From Thermoguttaceae bacterium (GTDB taxonomy: Bacteria; Planctomycetota; Planctomycetia; Pirellulales; Thermoguttaceae), in NCBI GenBank assembly GCA_029975295.1, contig JARKPK010000157.1, forward strand, positions 1-37,662: a stretch of 37,662 bases of DNA. The letters are read 5' to 3'. Of the stretch, positions 33,303-37,662 are shown one piece after another (the stretch's first letter is position 1; the number at the start of each line of letters is the position of its first letter). Position numbers and translations under genes: made by a program. Below the pieces are notes generated by a model that saw nothing but the letters and a program-made list of their open reading frames with translations, searched no databases and was not told where the DNA came from.

Positions 33303-33496
33303 CGGCACGCGGCGCGACCCATTTGGACGAACTGGGGGGTGCGTCGGCCGGCTGGCAGCGATCGGGCGCCGAGCCGGTTGCGTTGTGGCGTGCGGCCTAC
33401 CGCCCGTTGCGATAGCGCTGCGATGCCGGCTTCACGAAGTTGTGGTCGAGGGCCTGCAACGCAATGGCCTATATCCGACTGCCAACTGCTGCAAGG

Positions 33497-33525
33497 GGGA
33501 CAGAGCCGGGGCATCGTGGTAGAAT
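33497..33525 (+). promoter_or_regulatory. Candidate promoter for the DUF6933-like gene
   Basis: GGGACA (33497-33502), 17 nt, TAGAAT (33520-33525), ending 25 nt before the ATG at 33551. Spacing and -10 are good, and the -35 keeps the GACA half. Confidence 0.4.
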
Positions 33526-33550
33526 CGGATGGCTGTTTCAAGGATTGCCG

Positions 33551-34060
33551 ATGCCCGTTCTTCGCTTGACCTCCAAACTGCTTGCCCAGATCGATACGCC
33601 GCCATCACCGGATGGCGCCCGCCCATCGCCGTTCGGGGACTGGTACGGCCATCTTTTCACACTGGATCGTCGCAAGTGCATCCTATTCATCAACGAGCCG
33701 ACGCTGTTCGTCTGCCTGGCCCTTGACGTAGTGAAGGCCCGCTACCGGCAAATCATCCCGTTCTTCATCGAGACGCTAACTTCATCGTTGCGGGTGTTGC
33801 CCTTTGGCGAAGACGAACGGGCCTGGATTGTCGAGACGCAGCAAGGCCTGACCGTAGGGCCGACGCTGAACCGCAGCACCGTGGGCTCGCTCAACAATCG
33901 GATTCAGGACGCCAAGACCGTCTTCGATTTGCGCGGCGGCTTCGGATTGTGCGGTGTGGACGAATTGGTCAACTTTCTCAACGAGACGCCGATGAAGCCG
34001 ATTGGCTACTGCAATGGTTTGGAGAAGATGAGGGAATTGATTGCGGGGGTGAGGAAGTAG
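33551..34060 (+). CDS. DUF6933-like protein
   Basis: The 169-residue product starts with MPVLRLTSKLLAQI, followed by WYGHLFTLDRRKCILFINEPTLF. This TxKLL...W..HLxxxxRRKCxLFxNxxTLF arrangement matches, as far as I recall, the DUF6933 family of uncharacterised bacterial proteins. The middle is helical with aromatic residues (YRQIIPFFIETLTSSLRVL), and the C-terminus holds NRSTVGSLNNRIQDAK and LNETPMKPIGY. No signal peptide, membrane helix or catalytic motif is visible, so it is probably cytoplasmic; function unknown. The ATG at 33551 has AAGGAT 7 nt upstream and a promoter candidate close by, so it is likely monocistronic. The frame is open upstream to 33440 but that part is not protein-like. Confidence 0.7.
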   Translation: MPVLRLTSKLLAQIDTPPSPDGARPSPFGDWYGHLFTLDRRKCILFINEPTLFVCLALDVVKARYRQIIPFFIETLTSSLRVLPFGEDERAWIVETQQGLTVGPTLNRSTVGSLNNRIQDAKTVFDLRGGFGLCGVDELVNFLNETPMKPIGYCNGLEKMRELIAGVRK

Positions 34061-34260
34061 GGGGCAAGCCGCCCGGCGTTTGCCGACTCCGATTCAGCCG
34101 CAGACGCCGATCGGCACGAGGAGTTCCTTGTGCGGGCCTTGGGCTGGGCAGATTGATTCGGGCACGGCTTGACGCTTTGCGTGCCGGCAGGGGATGATAG
34201 GCCCATGGGGGCCCACGGCGGCGTGCCGCCGGCTATTGCATTGGGGAGAAACGGAACAGC

Positions 34261-35400
34261 ATGTCGCGGCAAGCCATCTTTGAAGCCAGCGTTCGCTACT
34301 TCCTCGATCCGATCATTCCGTTGCTCGACGACGATTCGGTCACCGAGATCATGGTGAACGGCCATGCCGACATCTATATCGAGCGGCGCGGCAAGCTGGA
34401 GAAAACGCCGCTGCAATTCGCCACGGAAGACGCGCTGCTGTCGGCCGTTCACAACATCGCCCAATGGGTCGGCCGGGAAATCAGCGAAGAGCATCCGGTG
34501 CTCGACGCTCGCTTGCCCAACGGCTCGCGCGTTCATGCCGTCATTCCGCCCAGCGCGCGGACGGGCATCTATCTGACGATCCGCAAGTTTTCGCGCGAGG
34601 CGATGACGCTGGACCAACTGATCCGCTTGGGCACGCTTTCCGACCAGGCGTGCGAGTTCCTCGAGCTGGCCGTGTTGTTGAAGAAGAACATCTTGGTTTC
34701 GGGCGGCACGGGCACGGGCAAAACGGTGCTGCTCGGCGCGTTGTCGCGGGCGATACCGGCGGGCGAGCGCATCGTGGTGATCGAAGACACCTCGGAGCTG
34801 CGCTTGATGCAGAAGCACACGCTCTATCTCGAAGCCCGGCACGCCGGCCACGGCGCGAAAACGGGATTGAACGTGCGGCAGTTGTTCGTCAATTCGCTCC
34901 GCATGCGGCCCGACCGCATCATTGTCGGCGAAGTCCGCGGCGGCGAGGCGCTCGACCTGATCCAGTCGATGATCAGCGGCCATGCCGGATCGATTTCGAC
35001 GATTCACGCCAACAGCGCGCTGGACGCCATGATCCGCTTGGAAACCTTGTCGCTGATGTCCGACGTCGAGCTGCCCGTGTACGTGGCCCGCGCCCAGGTG
35101 GCCTCAGCCGTTGATTTGGTGGTGCAGATCGATCGATTCACCGAAGACGGCTCGCGGAAGATCACGCGCATTACCGAGGGCTGCGGGCTGGACGACAAGA
35201 ACCAGTACGTTCTCCGCGATCTGTTCCGATTGCAACTCCGCGGCAAGTCGCGCGACGGGCGGCTGCGGGGCGAACTTGCGCCGACTGGTCTGCAACCATC
35301 GTTCGCCACCGAGCCGTTCGAGCAAGGCATGGGCGATCGGGTGCGCTTGACCGGCTCGCTTTGGCGCCGCGGCGGCGAACCGCACTCGGAATCGTCGTGA
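34261..35400 (+). CDS. cpaF: CpaF/TadA-type secretion ATPase
   Basis: CpaF/TadA is the hexameric GspE-family ATPase that powers assembly of Flp/Tad pili or related secretion. The 379-residue product has an N-terminal domain with the conserved DDSVTEIMVNG and LDARLPNGSRVHAVIPP. Walker A is GGTGTGKT (148-155), the Asp box IEDTSEL (174-180), Walker B RPDRIIVGEVRGGE (216-229) and the His box GHAGSISTIHANS (240-252). All motor motifs are intact. The C-terminal tail of about 50 residues is variable. The start is the ATG at 34261, with GGGGAG upstream at a longish distance; a GC-rich hairpin (34216-34231) lies in the leader. None of the usual partners (CpaE, TadB/C, RcpA, prepilin) is in the window. 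Confidence 0.9.
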   Translation: MSRQAIFEASVRYFLDPIIPLLDDDSVTEIMVNGHADIYIERRGKLEKTPLQFATEDALLSAVHNIAQWVGREISEEHPVLDARLPNGSRVHAVIPPSARTGIYLTIRKFSREAMTLDQLIRLGTLSDQACEFLELAVLLKKNILVSGGTGTGKTVLLGALSRAIPAGERIVVIEDTSELRLMQKHTLYLEARHAGHGAKTGLNVRQLFVNSLRMRPDRIIVGEVRGGEALDLIQSMISGHAGSISTIHANSALDAMIRLETLSLMSDVELPVYVARAQVASAVDLVVQIDRFTEDGSRKITRITEGCGLDDKNQYVLRDLFRLQLRGKSRDGRLRGELAPTGLQPSFATEPFEQGMGDRVRLTGSLWRRGGEPHSESS

Positions 35401-35595
35401 TCGGGCGACCGCCGGAGCGTTGGTTTCATGCCTCCGCCTGAAGATTCGGACGCGCACAGTCACCGGCGGTCGAGCGATCGTGTTGAATGTGAAAGGGCAG
35501 GGCCGCAGCGCGCGGCAGAAAAGCCAAGACGTTTTTTACAAAGCCACGGTCGTCAAGTCCGTCTTCGGCGCGGAGACGAGCAGGAGGGAGTCGCA

Positions 35596-36081
35596 ATGTC
35601 GGAAGAATCGCTGCGGCGCGAGCTGTATGAATCGTACAAGAATCGGGCCATCCTCTACTATCTGATCTTCGACGAATTGCGGAAGCAGTACGGTCCGGCC
35701 GCGGCCGAGTCGGTGCTGTCGCGCGCGATCTATCGGCGGGGGACGATGATCGGGCAGGCGAAGTTCGCCGAATTCGGGCCCGATGATCTGGTCGGGCTGA
35801 AGAAGGCGTTTCTCGGCGGCATTCCCGACGAAGGGCGCACGTTCCAGCCCGAGGTGGTTGGCGAAGACGCCGAGCGGCTCGACATCAAGTTTCACGGTTG
35901 CCCGCTGCGCGACGCCTGGATCGAACTGGGGCTTCCCGGGGCGGACGTAGAGACGCTTTGCCGCATTGCGGCGCGAATCGACAACGGCACGTTCGAATCG
36001 GCGGGCTTCGGGTTCTCGGCCGACACCTGGCGGGCCGGCGGCGATGGTTGCTGCGTTTTGCATATCCGCCGCGGCGGATGA
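35596..36081 (+). CDS. L-2-amino-thiazoline-4-carboxylate hydrolase family protein
   Basis: The 161-residue product matches the ATC-hydrolase family in layout. A helical N-terminus (LRRELYESYKNRAILYYLIFDELRKQYG) is followed by a central helical region. The motif FHGCPLRDAWIELGLPGADVETLCRIA comes next, with the family Cys residues, then a late FGFSADTWRAGGDGCCVLHI segment. The named member converts L-2-amino-thiazoline-4-carboxylate to N-carbamoyl-cysteine, but most homologues are uncharacterised and may act on other substrates. The ATG at 35596 has GGAGGGAG 6 nt upstream; the 56 residues of open frame before it are not protein-like. No cysteine-related gene is adjacent. It converges with the oxidoreductase gene across a strong hairpin. 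Confidence 0.75.
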   Translation: MSEESLRRELYESYKNRAILYYLIFDELRKQYGPAAAESVLSRAIYRRGTMIGQAKFAEFGPDDLVGLKKAFLGGIPDEGRTFQPEVVGEDAERLDIKFHGCPLRDAWIELGLPGADVETLCRIAARIDNGTFESAGFGFSADTWRAGGDGCCVLHIRRGG

Positions 36082-36156
36082 GGAGATCGACCGACCGCGG
36101 CCGCGCCGCTGCCCCAACGCGCAAGCCGCCGGCGGGTTCGAGAAAGACAAGAAGAA

Positions 36157-36200
36157 GCAGAGGCGCCGGCGCGGAACGAGTTTTCCGCGGGCGCCTCTGC
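36157..36200. terminator. Strong hairpin between convergent genes
   Basis: GCAGAGGCGCC (36157-36167) pairs with GGCGCCTCTGC (36190-36200). After a 2-nt bulge CGCGGAA (36170-36176) pairs with TTCCGCG (36183-36189), leaving the loop CGAGTT. It begins 34 nt beyond the stop of the minus-strand oxidoreductase, and the minus strand is then pyrimidine-rich (TTCTTCTTGTC). It likely ends both convergent transcripts. Confidence 0.75.
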
Positions 36201-36234
36201 GGGATTGCCGCAAAAAGCGAGCGGCTGATTCTTT

Positions 36235-37608
36235 CTAGTATTCGCGATCTTTCAAGATGCCGGGCTGCGGCACCGGGTAGCGTCCTTCGCCGTCGGCCGC
36301 GAGCGGGGCGGGGCCGTCGTCGCTGAGTTTGTCGACGCCGGGAGCCATTTCGTGCGGGCAGTTGAGCATCTGCTCGAAGGTGATGATTTGGCCGGTGTGG
36401 GCGGCCATGCGGCCCATCGAGGTCACCATGCTGGCTTCGGCGCCGCGCTTGACCTCGTTGTAGGGCTTGTTCTGCACGATCGCCTCGATCAGGTCGTTCC
36501 ATTCGAGCTGATAGGGGCTTTGCTCGGGCTGCGGGAAGGCCCAAATCATGTCTTCTTTGGCGAAGTTCTGGCCTTTGAAGGTCCGCACCCGGCCCGGCGC
36601 GTGGGCCGAGGTCGAGATGATCGCCGTGCCCTTGGTGCCGTGGGCGTAGCTGGCGAATTCATCGTGGCAGCCGGGCATCTGCCGCCCGTAGTAGAACAAC
36701 TTGGTGCCGTCGGGATAGGTGTACTCGACCGAGTAGGTGTCGAAGTTCTGATCGACGTTGTTGCCGCGGTAGTGCCGCCCGCCCAACGCGGCGGCCTTGA
36801 TCGGCCAAGCGCCTTTGATCCACGAGCATTCGTCGATCTGGTGGATGTAGTAGTCGCTGTAAACGCCGCCGCTCGCCCAGAGGAACGAGTGGAAGCGTTG
36901 AATCTGAAAGAGCGTTTCGCTGATGTTCGCCGGTTTGCGGCCGGTCATTCCGCCGCCGCCGCCCATGCGATAGGCGCGGAGGGCGATAATTTCGCCGATT
37001 TCGCCTTTGTCAACGCGCTCTTTCAATTCTTGTCGGCCGCGGCAATGCCGCACCATCAGGCCCACGCCGCACTTCAGGTTCTTCTTGTCGGCCTCGGCGG
37101 CCAGTTCGATCATCCGCTTCGTCGTCGGGCCATCGACGGTGACCGGCTTTTCCATGAAGACGTTCAGACCCTTTTCAATGGCGTACTTGAAATGCACCCA
37201 GCGGAAGGCGGGCGGGGTGGCCAAAATCACCACGTCGCCGGGCTTCAGACAATCCATCGCCTTGCGATAGCCGTCGAACCCGAGGAACTTGGTTCCATCG
37301 GTCACGCCGAACTTGTCGGGCTTGCCGCCCCAGCGGTTCTTCAAGTTCTCGAAGCTGCCGTTGAGCTTCCGCTCGAAGACGTCGGCCATCGCCACCAATT
37401 TCGTCGGGGCGTTGGGCACGCTCAGCGCGTTGTCGGCCGCTCCCGTGCCGCGGCCTCCGCAACCGACCAGCGCCACTTGGATCGTGCCGCTCTCGGCGGC
37501 ATGGACGCGCGGCACGACCAACGCGGCCATCGCCGTGGCCGCGGCGGCCTGACTGCTCCGCTTCAAGAATGTTCGACGCGACGCATGAGAATCACCGAAC
37601 TGACTCAT
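36235..37608 (-). CDS. Tat-exported Gfo/Idh/MocA family oxidoreductase
   Basis: The 457-residue product starts with a twin-arginine signal (SRRTFLKRS, Arg11-Arg12, then an Ala-rich h-region and a VHA-A cleavage site near 38). The Rossmann domain follows with VALVGCGGRG, then the family motifs VILATPP and FMEKPVTVD. The C-terminal domain has GGVYSDYYIHQIDECSWIKGAWP, in which the His and Asp/Glu supply the catalytic-type residues of the family. Members oxidise or rearrange sugars with bound NAD(P); planctomycete genomes carry many exported copies, thought to act on polysaccharide-derived sugars. The substrate is unknown. I chose the ATG at 37608 with GGGAGG 6 nt upstream; the GTG one codon earlier is less well placed. 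No glycosidase or transporter is adjacent. Confidence 0.93.
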   Translation of the reverse strand: MSQFGDSHASRRTFLKRSSQAAAATAMAALVVPRVHAAESGTIQVALVGCGGRGTGAADNALSVPNAPTKLVAMADVFERKLNGSFENLKNRWGGKPDKFGVTDGTKFLGFDGYRKAMDCLKPGDVVILATPPAFRWVHFKYAIEKGLNVFMEKPVTVDGPTTKRMIELAAEADKKNLKCGVGLMVRHCRGRQELKERVDKGEIGEIIALRAYRMGGGGGMTGRKPANISETLFQIQRFHSFLWASGGVYSDYYIHQIDECSWIKGAWPIKAAALGGRHYRGNNVDQNFDTYSVEYTYPDGTKLFYYGRQMPGCHDEFASYAHGTKGTAIISTSAHAPGRVRTFKGQNFAKEDMIWAFPQPEQSPYQLEWNDLIEAIVQNKPYNEVKRGAEASMVTSMGRMAAHTGQIITFEQMLNCPHEMAPGVDKLSDDGPAPLAADGEGRYPVPQPGILKDREY

Positions 37609-37662
37609 CACAAACCTCCCAAGGATGAAAGAAGACTGCTTGCCGGTTCCAGCACGATCGGG

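Larger units (their letters stand above)
32815..33550. other. Long intergenic region dense in short hairpins
   Basis: At 736 bp this is the longest gap. It contains four perfect short hairpins (33074-33090, 33093-33106, 33197-33219, 33284-33302), direct repeats of GTGCCACTGCCG (33158-33169 and 33193-33204), and the promoter candidate for the next gene. Open frames on both strands lack protein-like composition. It could include remnants of dispersed repeats. Confidence 0.5.

Noticed and set aside
36130-36145. GGGTTCGAG stretch resembling a tRNA T-loop
   Set aside because: No acceptor stem, anticodon stem or 3' partner sequence surrounds it.

Overview
The window is GC-rich bacterial chromosome, most likely from a planctomycete of the Pirellulales type. 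The evidence is a surface protein carrying the N-terminal LExRxLLSA motif, SdrD/Cna-B-like and VCBS-like repeats, a Tat-exported Gfo/Idh/MocA oxidoreductase, a DUF1570-type HEATH protease, a long cytoplasmic coiled-coil protein, and wide intergenic gaps (300-740 bp) rich in short hairpins. I see no phage, IS, integrase, CRISPR array, rRNA or recognisable tRNA. Genus-level assignment is inference.

Layout. 1-3422 (minus): the start of an unrecognised acidic protein, a GAF-PAS-PilZ sensor, and a membrane-anchored protein with a degenerate GGDEF domain, together suggesting a c-di-GMP-linked signalling patch. 3990-9922 (plus): FtsK with an unusual 165-residue tail after the gamma domain, the ABC-F translation factor EttA, and a lone Hpt phosphotransfer protein. 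10030-16861 (minus): an amino-acid/folate block in the transcription order hom, ApgM-like protein (proposed homoserine kinase), lysC with four ACT domains, folC, and a DUF393 thiol-disulfide protein. 17302-19334 (plus): an ABC-2 ATPase/permease pair with a 4-nt overlap.

19502-24233 holds a coiled-coil protein (minus), a secreted HEATH metalloprotease (minus), a two-zinc-ribbon protein (plus) and a HELWH metallopeptidase-like protein (plus). 24767-26305 is a membrane-anchored HtrA protease whose leader carries two strong inverted repeats. 26764-27624 (minus) is an orphan FecE/BtuD-type ABC ATPase. 28181-32814 (plus) holds an exported WD40 protein, a small ORF whose best-placed start is a non-canonical ATC, and a 1120-residue surface protein started at GTG. 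32815-33550 is a hairpin-dense non-coding stretch. 33551-36081 (plus) holds a DUF6933-like protein, an orphan CpaF/TadA ATPase and an ATC-hydrolase-family protein. The window ends with a Tat-signal oxidoreductase (minus), separated from the previous gene by a strong hairpin terminator.

How the genes work together. The clearest pathway is aspartate to threonine: LysC makes aspartyl phosphate, Hom makes homoserine, and the ApgM-like protein is placed to phosphorylate it. FtsK, EttA, FolC and HtrA are housekeeping. The WD40 protein, small ORF and surface protein may form one transcription unit. I found no convincing new defence or mobile system. The items most worth a second look are the ATC-start small ORF, the FtsK tail, the degenerate GGDEF/PilZ pair, the ApgM-like kinase and the structured intergenic repeats.
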